Shown here in pieces: positions 1 to 6,897 of a DNA stretch of 9,762 nt. The number at the start of each line of letters is the position of its first letter. The stretch's first letter is position 1. Under the pieces are notes generated by a model, which ran no database searches, was not told the origin of the DNA, and saw only the letters and a program-made list of their open reading frames with translations. Source of the stretch: an uncultured Flavobacteriales bacterium. GTDB taxonomy: Bacteria > Bacteroidota > Bacteroidia > Flavobacteriales > CALTNV01. The translations under genes and the position numbers were made by a program. The stretch spans positions 1 to 9,762 of the forward strand of contig CALTNV010000097.1 in NCBI GenBank assembly GCA_943845485.1, given 5' to 3'.

Positions 1-116
1 GTAATGTTATCATCTATTTTAGTGATGATTTTATCTTCAATTAATACATCTTTAGTTTGCTTATGAAATGGCGATTTTTTATTTAAAATAAAAGCATTTT
101 TTATTAAAGTTTTCAT
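1..116 (-). CDS. pyrC: Dihydroorotase, N-terminal fragment (cut by window edge)
   Basis: The minus strand has an ATG at 116-114 followed by an open frame to the window edge, giving about 38 residues that begin MKTLIKNAFILNKKSPFHKQ and continue with a DVLIEDKIITKI segment. This is the usual opening of cyclic amidohydrolases: a first beta strand (LIKNAxIL), a short SPFH stretch and the second strand of the small beta-sandwich (DVLIExxxIxKI). The SPFHxQTxDxLIE wording is what I know from flavobacterial dihydroorotases, which convert N-carbamoyl-aspartate to dihydroorotate in pyrimidine synthesis. The metal-binding HxH motif lies beyond the window. The start is 9 bases after the BatA-domain gene stop, so it is probably the fourth gene of that operon. 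A hydantoinase or allantoinase relative cannot be excluded from so short a piece. Confidence 0.75.
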   Translation of the reverse strand, partial: MKTLIKNAFILNKKSPFHKQTKDVLIEDKIITKIDDNI

Positions 117-125
117 CGGAAAATA

Positions 126-2072
126 TTATTTATAAAACCTAATTATTAAAATCTCAAATATTACAAATAGCAAAGCTAATAAAATTAATACTTTATACCA
201 CTGCGTATTTGAAGTAACATTAACTGAGCTGTTAAAATCTTTGATTTCTAGATGTTTCTTGCTTTTTAACTTTAATAGGTTTTTGTTATTATTGATAATA
301 TCAAAATTTGTATAATTTAAACTTACATATCTAACCAAAGAATCGTTTTCAGTAAGTTTAAAATTTCCTTGTGTTAATTTATTATACGAAGTACTTAAAT
401 AACTATTGTTTTCAAAATATTTTTTAGATAATACAATTTTATTTTTATTGGTTTCTAGCACATAGTTATTATTAATATTCAAATTTCTTTCTTTTATATT
501 TGTAATAGATTTTAAACTGGTGCTGTTTATACTGTTTCCTTTTGAAGTTTCAAAAATTCTCATTATTGTAATTGTGAAAAAAGGATGGTATGTCCAATTA
601 ATATTACTTTCAAAAGGGAAATAAAAAAGAAATAACTTCCCATTATCGTTATTTTCCTCTAAAAATGTTTGTTTACCTTCTTCTTTATCGGATAACAAAG
701 TGGTATTTGTACCGTTTTTTAAAGATTTAAAATAATAACTTATTTCTGGAAGCTGATTATTGTTCTTAATTTCTGATTCAAATGTTTCTGTATAAAAATC
801 ATTTAATAAATTAGGAAAAAGTTTAATTGTATCTTTTTGAGTTAATTTCTTAAAATAGCTAAAATTGTACTGTTTAGCTATTTTGTTTATTGAGCTTATA
901 TCAACTATGTTAGACGGAATGATAACTACGGTTTTTTCTTCCTTAATTGCTTTGCTTATGGCTTTTATAGTTTGCTTATTTATTTTGCTTATTTCATTAA
1001 TAATGATGATGTCAAAGCTTAATAAATTCTCATTGTTTAATTCATTTAGGTTAATTGTCTTTAATTCAGTTTGATCGTAGCTTCTTAAAAATACTTCTAT
1101 TGATGTAATTGATTTTGAATCGTTTACAAGTAATGTTTTATATTTACTCTTTGCTAAGAAATTAAAATTAAAATCATTGTCATAATAGATAGGTGAATCT
1201 TCAATGCTAATTACTGCTTCATTTATTTTTGAAACAGGGAAAATATTAAAAAATGTATCTATAGTTGTTTTTTCAGGTATTTTAAAAGACACAATTTGTT
1301 TAACATCTTGATTAATATACAAGGTAGCTTCTGAGTTTCTTAAGTTTTTTCCTTCATTAATTATTGAAAAGTTTAACTGATGGTTCTTGTTTAATTCGAT
1401 ATTATTTTGTTTTAAATATACATTTGAAACTTTTAAATTTTCTTTTTGGTTAGATGTAAAGTCTATTAATTGATAATTTTTATTGGTGTCAGTATTATTT
1501 AAGTACTGAATTAAACTAGAGTTGTTGAAATTTGAGAAAATATAATTTAAATCACTTTCATTTTTTTTTATTGCTATTGTATCAATTTCATTATAAATAG
1601 GTTCTATGGTTGATACAAAGAGGATGGCATCATCTTTAAGTAGTTTTTTTTTAATAATGTTATTGGTAATGATATTGATTTTTTTTTGATTACTATTTTT
1701 AATTGTTTCAATTGCTTTTTGTTTAAGTAATTCAATTGATGGGATATTATTAATTGTATTTTGAAGAAGTAAATTATTGTCTATAATGATAGATGTTGTG
1801 TATTCTTTTGTTTTTTTGTTTTTTAAATCTTCTTGATTAATTGGATTCGTAAAAGCAAAAACTAAAGTTGTAATTATTAATAACCTTGAAATTAGGAGAA
1901 GAAGGTTTTTTAGTTTTTTGATAGATGAAGTACTACTTTTATTTTTTTGTAATATTGATATATTTGTGAAATATATTTTTTTGTATTTCCTAAAATTAAA
2001 AAGATGAATAATAATTGGAATTGCTAAAAAACAAAGGCCATATAAAGCATTGGGGTTTTGTAATACAATCAT
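126..2072 (-). CDS. BatA-domain (aerotolerance regulator N-terminal) membrane protein
   Basis: A 648-residue inner-membrane protein. Residues 1-77 are a typical BatA N-terminal domain: a membrane helix at about 8-25 ending in IPIIIHLFNFRKYKK, the FTNISIL strand, then a second helix at about 56-76 ending in FAFTNP. A large hydrophilic, Asn/Lys-rich, presumably periplasmic part follows. A single helix near 626-645 and a short basic tail (RFYK) close the protein. The region from about residue 90 (TTSIIIDNN) sits where relatives have a von Willebrand A fold, but the DxSxS metal motif is missing. The length and three-helix layout match the BatA-domain proteins widespread in Bacteroidota, whose biochemical role is unknown. 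The start is fixed by the family-typical N-terminus and by its ATGA overlap with the upstream SixA-like gene, which suggests translational coupling. Family assignment is firm; function is not. Confidence 0.88.
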   Translation of the reverse strand: MIVLQNPNALYGLCFLAIPIIIHLFNFRKYKKIYFTNISILQKNKSSTSSIKKLKNLLLLISRLLIITTLVFAFTNPINQEDLKNKKTKEYTTSIIIDNNLLLQNTINNIPSIELLKQKAIETIKNSNQKKINIITNNIIKKKLLKDDAILFVSTIEPIYNEIDTIAIKKNESDLNYIFSNFNNSSLIQYLNNTDTNKNYQLIDFTSNQKENLKVSNVYLKQNNIELNKNHQLNFSIINEGKNLRNSEATLYINQDVKQIVSFKIPEKTTIDTFFNIFPVSKINEAVISIEDSPIYYDNDFNFNFLAKSKYKTLLVNDSKSITSIEVFLRSYDQTELKTINLNELNNENLLSFDIIIINEISKINKQTIKAISKAIKEEKTVVIIPSNIVDISSINKIAKQYNFSYFKKLTQKDTIKLFPNLLNDFYTETFESEIKNNNQLPEISYYFKSLKNGTNTTLLSDKEEGKQTFLEENNDNGKLFLFYFPFESNINWTYHPFFTITIMRIFETSKGNSINSTSLKSITNIKERNLNINNNYVLETNKNKIVLSKKYFENNSYLSTSYNKLTQGNFKLTENDSLVRYVSLNYTNFDIINNNKNLLKLKSKKHLEIKDFNSSVNVTSNTQWYKVLILLALLFVIFEILIIRFYK

Positions 2073-2539
2073 AAACCATTATATATTTTAGAAATAGTAC
2101 CTGTTAAGTTTGATATTAGATTCCAAGAGTCAATATTGAAGTCTATTTCTACAATATTAGAAGTTTCAAAATAGAAATTACTTCCAGTTAAATAATTTAA
2201 TAAGTTTGAAACAGAGGGATTGTGTGCAATAATCATAGCCGATTCATAGTTGGCTTCAAAATTTTCAATATTTTTAAATAAAACCTCTTTATTCGTTTCA
2301 TATATCGTTTCAGAAAATTTAATATTTTGAAATTTAATATTTTTTGATAGAATAGATAAAGTTTCTTTTGTTCTTTCTGATTTACTACATAAACAAAAAC
2401 TTATACTCTTATGTTTTTTAGCTATCTCCTTAGAGGTCGATTCAGCCTCGTAAATACCTTTAAGACTTAATTTTCTTTCAATGTCTTTATAGTTATTAAA
2501 GTTGGCATCAGCATGTCTCATTATAAATAATTTTTTCAT
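2069..2539 (-). CDS. SixA-type histidine phosphatase
   Basis: A 156-residue cytoplasmic member of the histidine phosphatase (phosphoglycerate-mutase-like) superfamily. The N-terminal LFIMRHADAN carries the phospho-accepting His9 with Arg8. SERTKET supplies the second arginine (Arg56), an acidic segment ETIYE lies at about 77-81, and IIAHNPSVSNLLNYLTG supplies the second histidine (His106). The size and the RHADA / AHNPSVS wording match the SixA subgroup. SixA of E. coli dephosphorylates phosphohistidine on signalling or phosphotransfer proteins, but the substrate here cannot be read from the sequence. The gene overlaps its upstream (MBL) and downstream (BatA-domain) neighbours by ATGA at each end, so it is the middle of a tightly coupled operon. 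All catalytic residues look intact. Confidence 0.9.
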   Translation of the reverse strand: MKKLFIMRHADANFNNYKDIERKLSLKGIYEAESTSKEIAKKHKSISFCLCSKSERTKETLSILSKNIKFQNIKFSETIYETNKEVLFKNIENFEANYESAMIIAHNPSVSNLLNYLTGSNFYFETSNIVEIDFNIDSWNLISNLTGTISKIYNGL

Positions 2540-3180
2540 GATATATTTACAAAAGGATTATTTGTTTTTTCATGCCCAACAAAAGTTTCTGCGCCATGTC
2601 CAGAATAAATTTTATATTCGTCTGGAAGTGTATATATTTCTTCTAAAATAGTTTTTTCTAATACATCATAATTACCACCTGGTAAGTCAGTTCTACCTAT
2701 ACTGTTTTGAAAAATAACATCACCACTAAATACGGCCATTTTTTCATGATTAATTAATGTGATGTGACCTGGTGCATGTCCCGGAGTATATTTAATTTCA
2801 AATTTATCTTCATCTAAATAATAGAAATCATCATGTTCTAAGTGATTTTCTGAACTTTCAAATTCAGTAAAATTAAATCCATAAACATGTGCATAAGAAG
2901 GGATACTTTTTAGTGTTTCTCTATCAATTTTATGGTGGATAGGTAGTAAATTATATTTTTTAGTAAAAAAGTGTGCTCCTAAAACATGATCAATATGACT
3001 ATGCGTGATAATTACATCCTTAATTGTTAAATTGTTTTCTAGAATAAAATTGTCAATAAAATCAAATTCTTTTTGTTCATAACAACCAGGGTCAATTACA
3101 ATACAATTGTTTTTATCATTATATACTACGTAAGTATTCTCTTGAAAAGGATTAAATGTGAATTTTTTAATGGAAATCAT
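2536..3180 (-). CDS. MBL-fold metallo-hydrolase, glyoxalase II-like
   Basis: A 214-residue cytoplasmic metallo-beta-lactamase-fold hydrolase of the glyoxalase-II / YcbL type. The metal ligands are all visible: THSHIDH (His60, His62, Asp64, His65), TPGHAPGH (His135), FSGD (Asp154) and SGHG (His195). The stretch SIGRTDLPGGNY (160-171) and the C-terminal HEKTNNPF are also characteristic of short glyoxalase-II-like proteins. The likely substrate is a thioester, as for hydroxyacylglutathione hydrolases, but the extended C-terminal glutathione-binding domain of true GloB is absent, so the physiological substrate is uncertain. The start is the family-typical N-terminus (KKFTFNPFQENTYVVY). It is the first gene of the minus-strand operon, faces a divergent promoter region, and its stop overlaps the start of the SixA-like gene by ATGA. 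Confidence 0.9.
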   Translation of the reverse strand: MISIKKFTFNPFQENTYVVYNDKNNCIVIDPGCYEQKEFDFIDNFILENNLTIKDVIITHSHIDHVLGAHFFTKKYNLLPIHHKIDRETLKSIPSYAHVYGFNFTEFESSENHLEHDDFYYLDEDKFEIKYTPGHAPGHITLINHEKMAVFSGDVIFQNSIGRTDLPGGNYDVLEKTILEEIYTLPDEYKIYSGHGAETFVGHEKTNNPFVNIS

Positions 3181-3215
3181 AACAATGTGAGTATAAAATT
3201 TTAATAAACTTATAA

Positions 3216-3223
3216 CAAAATTA
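3216..3223 (-). promoter_or_regulatory. Candidate -7 box for the MBL-SixA-BatA-pyrC operon
   Basis: Read on the minus strand this is TAATTTTG, an exact fit to the Bacteroidota -7 consensus TAnnTTTG. It would place the transcript start about 29 bases before the ATG at 3180. No TTG -33 element is visible at the expected distance upstream, so the call rests on one box in AT-rich DNA and is tentative. Confidence 0.4.
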
Positions 3224-3270
3224 ATAAGGTTTGTTTGAAAATAAGTATATTTATTCTAAAACCTAACAAC

Positions 3271-3284
3271 TTTACTTCGGTAAA
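3271..3284 (+). promoter_or_regulatory. Small UUCG-tetraloop hairpin in the leader of the 1070-residue protein gene
   Basis: TTTAC-TTCG-GTAAA forms a 5-bp stem closed by C-G around a TTCG loop, the exceptionally stable cUUCGg tetraloop. It ends 21 bases before the ATG at 3306, inside the probable 5' leader of the plus-strand operon. The rest of the 3181-3305 divergent region is plain AT-rich sequence. On the plus strand I see only an off-spaced promoter-like TAAGGTTTG at 3225-3233. The role of the hairpin is unknown; it could affect mRNA stability or initiation, or be chance. Confidence 0.3.
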
Positions 3285-3305
3285 TTAAATCCAGTTATTT
3301 TTCGA

Positions 3306-6300
3306 ATGAAAAAACTTTTATTTTACTCATTACTATTCTTTATTTCTTTTAATGCTTATACTCAATTTTATAATGGGGTTGATCAAGCGTTTGGTAAAAA
3401 TAGAGTTCAGTATAAACAAGATTGGATATGGTCATACTTTAGTTATGAGAAATATGATGTTTATTTTTACAGAGATGGAAGAATACTGGCTGAAAATATT
3501 TCAGCAGTAACACTTGAATGTTTTAAAGAAGTTGAAAAAGAATTGGAGTTTCAATTATCTGATAGAATAGAAATTTTAGCGTATAATTCTTACGATGATT
3601 TCAAACAAAGTAATATTGGTTTAACCATGACTGAGATGTCTCAGATTTCAGGTAAAACAAGAGTTAGTGGAACTAAAGTTTTTGTATATAATACTGGTGA
3701 TTATAACGATATTAAAATTCAAATAAAAGAAGGTTTAGTTGATATTGCAATTAAACAAATGATGCTTGGAAGCAATTGGAAACAAAGGGTTTCTTCTGCA
3801 TCTTTGTCTGAATTACCCATTTGGTACACCGAAGGTTTAAAACTATATGTTTCTAATGGATGGGACGATCATCTAGATAATGTTAATAAAAATTTAATTT
3901 ATAATAATACGTACAAAACATTTTTTTGGAATAAAACTAATGATGCTGCTACAATGGGGGCAGCTTTATGGAATTATGTTGATTATAAATATGGTCGTAA
4001 TGCAATAACCAATATATTGTACACTACTCGTATTACCAGAAATCCTTTAAGTGGTTTTTTATATGTAATTGGTCAAGATTTGACTAATCTACTTAGTGAA
4101 ACTAAGAAGTTTTATTTTCAAACTTATATGTTAGATGATAAATCTTATGATAATGTTAATGCTTCTGAAATTAATTTTAAGAAAAAGAAGGGATTTGATT
4201 ATTATGGTTTTACTTCTTCCTCTAATCAAGATAAATTTCTATACGTAAGAAAAAAATATGAAAAGTATAAGCTATTTTTAGCTAAGGACATTAATAAACC
4301 CAAGAAAAAGAAAAAATTACTTAAGCATGGTTTTAGGCTTGAACGAATTAAAGATAATTCAGTACCCATTGCTAAATTCCACCCCTCCGGTAATTTTGTT
4401 GGGGTTGTTTTCGAATTAAAAGGTGAAATTTGGTTTTATCAATATGATATTGACAAAAGGAAGTATATAGTTGAAAATAAATTGAAGGGTATTACCAAAT
4501 TAACAGATTTTAATTATTCAGCTGATGGTAAAAAAATTGTATTTTCAGCGATTAAAAATGGTTATTCTGATATTTTTATTTATCAAATAGCAGGAAATGG
4601 ATGGAAACAAGTTACTAATGATCCATTTTCTGACTTTACACCTTCTTTCAGTATTAATGGTAATTCAGTTTTATATTCATCTAATAGACAAGATGATACT
4701 ATTAGAAGAAAATATAATTTAGATGTTTTTTCAACTGATAAATCAATTTTTAAAATTGATATAAAAGGAAATAATCTTGAGAAAATTTCAGAATCTGTAA
4801 GCGCAACATCCCCTAAAGAATTTAATAACGGAATAGTTTATTTAGATTCACGAAATGGTATTTCAAATGTTATTTTAGCTGAAAGAGATAGTGCTATTAA
4901 AAATATTGATACTACGATTCATTTTAGATATTTTTATAATGAAACGCCACTGACAAATTTCAAAAATGATGTTAGATACATAACATCAAGTGGTAGAAAT
5001 AATAATTATTCTTTTAGTATTTCAGATTCTTCAGGTCTACATTTTTATAATTCAAGGATAACCTCTTCAACATATTCCTCTGATTTGATACTAACTTTTA
5101 ATCAGAAAAGAATAGATGGAATTATTGAAAATACAGTTAAAATAAAAGAAAAAGTTAATGATAAAACAGAGCTAGAAGTTATTGAGGAGAAACCATATTT
5201 TATTGATGAAGTAAATGGATACGAAAAGGAAGTTATTCAAGTTAGACCTAAAGGAAATGGAAGTGAAGAAAAGGATTTAGTTAACAAAATAACATCTACT
5301 AAAACAGAAAAAATTATTGATAGAAGTTTTAAATTAAGTCAAACAAATAATTATTTTATTAATTTTACCGTAGACGAATCTTTTCAAAAATTTGATTTCA
5401 CATATTTAAATCAGAGTTACCAAAGATATAATCCAAGTTCCCCTTCTTATGTTAATCCTGGTTTTCAAGGCTTGTTAAAATGGGGGATAAGCGATCTTTT
5501 TGATAATCATAAACTATTATTAGGTGCTACAGTAGGAACAAACCTTAGAGATCATGAGATATTATTAATATATCAAAAGTTGGATAAAAGGTTAGATCAA
5601 GAGTTTGTTTTTTATAATTCAACTGTTACTGATGATGATGCAAGAAATTATTCATATCAAGGAAAATATAATGTATCCTATCCATTTAATGAAGTTCTTT
5701 CTTTTAAAATTGGCATAAACTACAGGTATGACAATCTTGAACCTCTTAGTATCGATGATGCATCTCTTAATGAGGTGAATTCAGAAACACATAATTTAGG
5801 GGCTATAAGCTCGTTGGTTTATGACAATTCAAAATCTTTAGGCTTAAATTTAACTGAAGGGGTAAAGTTTAAGATTTTTGCAGAATATTTTAAAGAAATT
5901 AATGTTTCAAAATCAAACCTTTATGTAGTTGGTTTAGATTATAGAAAATATCTTAGACTATTTAGAAATGTAATTTTAGCAGGAAGGTTTGCTGCAAGTT
6001 CCTCTTTCGGAGATAGAAAATTACTATATTATTTAGGAGGAGTTGACAATTGGCTAGGAGCAAGAGATGCAAATACCCAAGTTGATAATTCAAGAAACTT
6101 TTATTTTCAAACCAATGCTACTCCAGTTAGAGGATTTTGGCAAAATATACGTAATGGAAGTAATTTCGCTGTTGCAAATTTAGAGTTTAGATTTCCTTTA
6201 ATTTCAACTTTTTCTAAAGTTCCTATTTCAAGTCCATTTTATAAACATTTACAATTGGTTAGTTTTTTTGATGCTGGTTTAGCTTGGAATAGTAATGATC

Positions 6301-6518
6301 CATACTCAGAGGATAATTCATTTAATACGACTATCATTACCAAAGATCCTCTTAGAATTGTATTAGAAAATCAAAAAGAACCTATTGTTTATGGTTACGG
6401 ATTAGGATTAAGATCACAGGTGTTGGGCTATTTTATGAAAATGGATTTAGCTTGGGGAGTTGATGATGGAATTGTTCTTGATCCTGTATTTTATTATTCA
6501 ATAAGTTTAGATTTTTAA
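3306..6518 (+). CDS. Outer-membrane protein: degenerate peptidase-like domain, TolB-like propeller, C-terminal BamA/TamA-like barrel
   Basis: A 1070-residue exported protein. Residues 1-20 are a signal peptide (KKLLFYSLLFFISFNAYTQ). Residues about 45-240 resemble a gluzincin (peptidase-MA-like) fold: LPIWYTEGLKLYV (170-182) matches the downstream WxxEGxAxY segment, but the expected HExxH position reads LVDIAIKQ, so it is probably inactive. Residues about 300-530 contain PD40/TolB-like blades, for example FHPSGNFVGVVF (358-369), YSADGKKIVFSA (404-415) and FSINGNSVLYSSNR (448-461). A charged linker (about 610-675) leads to a beta barrel (about 680-1070) with LGGVDNWLGAR, NLEFRFPL, SFFDAGLAW, YGYGLGLR and a final aromatic (SISLDF), all features of Omp85-type barrels. 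It is the first gene of the plus-strand operon and the next start is 1 base past its stop. Similar proteins are common in Bacteroidota, often annotated as TolB or PD40. The ligand or client is unknown; a role in outer-membrane assembly or transport is inference. Confidence 0.82.
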   Translation: MKKLLFYSLLFFISFNAYTQFYNGVDQAFGKNRVQYKQDWIWSYFSYEKYDVYFYRDGRILAENISAVTLECFKEVEKELEFQLSDRIEILAYNSYDDFKQSNIGLTMTEMSQISGKTRVSGTKVFVYNTGDYNDIKIQIKEGLVDIAIKQMMLGSNWKQRVSSASLSELPIWYTEGLKLYVSNGWDDHLDNVNKNLIYNNTYKTFFWNKTNDAATMGAALWNYVDYKYGRNAITNILYTTRITRNPLSGFLYVIGQDLTNLLSETKKFYFQTYMLDDKSYDNVNASEINFKKKKGFDYYGFTSSSNQDKFLYVRKKYEKYKLFLAKDINKPKKKKKLLKHGFRLERIKDNSVPIAKFHPSGNFVGVVFELKGEIWFYQYDIDKRKYIVENKLKGITKLTDFNYSADGKKIVFSAIKNGYSDIFIYQIAGNGWKQVTNDPFSDFTPSFSINGNSVLYSSNRQDDTIRRKYNLDVFSTDKSIFKIDIKGNNLEKISESVSATSPKEFNNGIVYLDSRNGISNVILAERDSAIKNIDTTIHFRYFYNETPLTNFKNDVRYITSSGRNNNYSFSISDSSGLHFYNSRITSSTYSSDLILTFNQKRIDGIIENTVKIKEKVNDKTELEVIEEKPYFIDEVNGYEKEVIQVRPKGNGSEEKDLVNKITSTKTEKIIDRSFKLSQTNNYFINFTVDESFQKFDFTYLNQSYQRYNPSSPSYVNPGFQGLLKWGISDLFDNHKLLLGATVGTNLRDHEILLIYQKLDKRLDQEFVFYNSTVTDDDARNYSYQGKYNVSYPFNEVLSFKIGINYRYDNLEPLSIDDASLNEVNSETHNLGAISSLVYDNSKSLGLNLTEGVKFKIFAEYFKEINVSKSNLYVVGLDYRKYLRLFRNVILAGRFAASSSFGDRKLLYYLGGVDNWLGARDANTQVDNSRNFYFQTNATPVRGFWQNIRNGSNFAVANLEFRFPLISTFSKVPISSPFYKHLQLVSFFDAGLAWNSNDPYSEDNSFNTTIITKDPLRIVLENQKEPIVYGYGLGLRSQVLGYFMKMDLAWGVDDGIVLDPVFYYSISLDF

Positions 6519-6519
6519 T

Positions 6520-6891
6520 ATGAGTTTTAGTTCAGTAATTATTTTGAGTGTTATCGGTGTTTTAGCTGGAGTTTTAAGTGGTATGTTTGGTGTAGGTGGC
6601 GGTATGATTATTGTTCCTGCTCTAATGTATTTTATGCATATGAATCAACATGAGGCGCAGGGCACCTCTATTGGTTTAATGTTATTACCAATAGGTATAT
6701 TAGCTGCATCAGAATATTATAAAACAGGTAATTTAAATGTTAACTACGGTTTACTTATTGCGGCAGGTTTTGTTTTTGGAGGTTATTTAGGATCAAAAAT
6801 ATCTTTAAGTATTAGTGGGCCATCTTTAAAAAAGATTTTTGGGGTTTTAATGCTATTCGTTTCTTTAAAAATGATTTTCTTCTCAAAATAA
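6520..6891 (+). CDS. Half-length TauE/SafE family membrane permease
   Basis: A 123-residue, very hydrophobic inner-membrane protein. It carries the TauE/SafE N-terminal signature AGVLSGMFGVGGGMIIVPAL (16-35), followed by QGTSIG (47-52), a GGYLGSKIS segment (87-95) and LKKIFGVLMLFVSLKMI (103-119). About four membrane segments are predicted by eye (6-38, 47-66, 75-95, 104-121). Full members of this family, which export organosulfur or other small anions, are roughly 240-270 residues and contain two such repeats. This protein holds only one. It is not an obvious truncation: the frame runs cleanly from an ATG 1 base after the upstream stop to a TAA 6 bases before the M20 gene. Short single-repeat versions are known in Bacteroidota and would be expected to work as dimers. 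The substrate is unknown. Confidence 0.85.
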   Translation: MSFSSVIILSVIGVLAGVLSGMFGVGGGMIIVPALMYFMHMNQHEAQGTSIGLMLLPIGILAASEYYKTGNLNVNYGLLIAAGFVFGGYLGSKISLSISGPSLKKIFGVLMLFVSLKMIFFSK

Positions 6892-6897
6892 TTTTAT

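Noticed and set aside
865..1074. A 69-codon plus-strand open frame of hydrophobic residues inside the BatA-domain gene.
   Set aside because: It lies wholly antisense to a well-supported gene, and its hydrophobicity follows from reading AT-rich Lys/Ile codons on the other strand. It has no recognisable family or spacing.
3225..3233. TAAGGTTTG on the plus strand as a -7 box for the outer-membrane protein gene.
   Set aside because: The spacing between TA and TTTG is three bases instead of two and no -33 TTG is visible. Chance matches are likely in such AT-rich DNA.
6520..6891. A frameshifted or truncated full-length TauE/SafE gene.
   Set aside because: The next frame after the stop is an intact M20 gene starting 6 bases later, and no second TauE repeat is found in any frame nearby.
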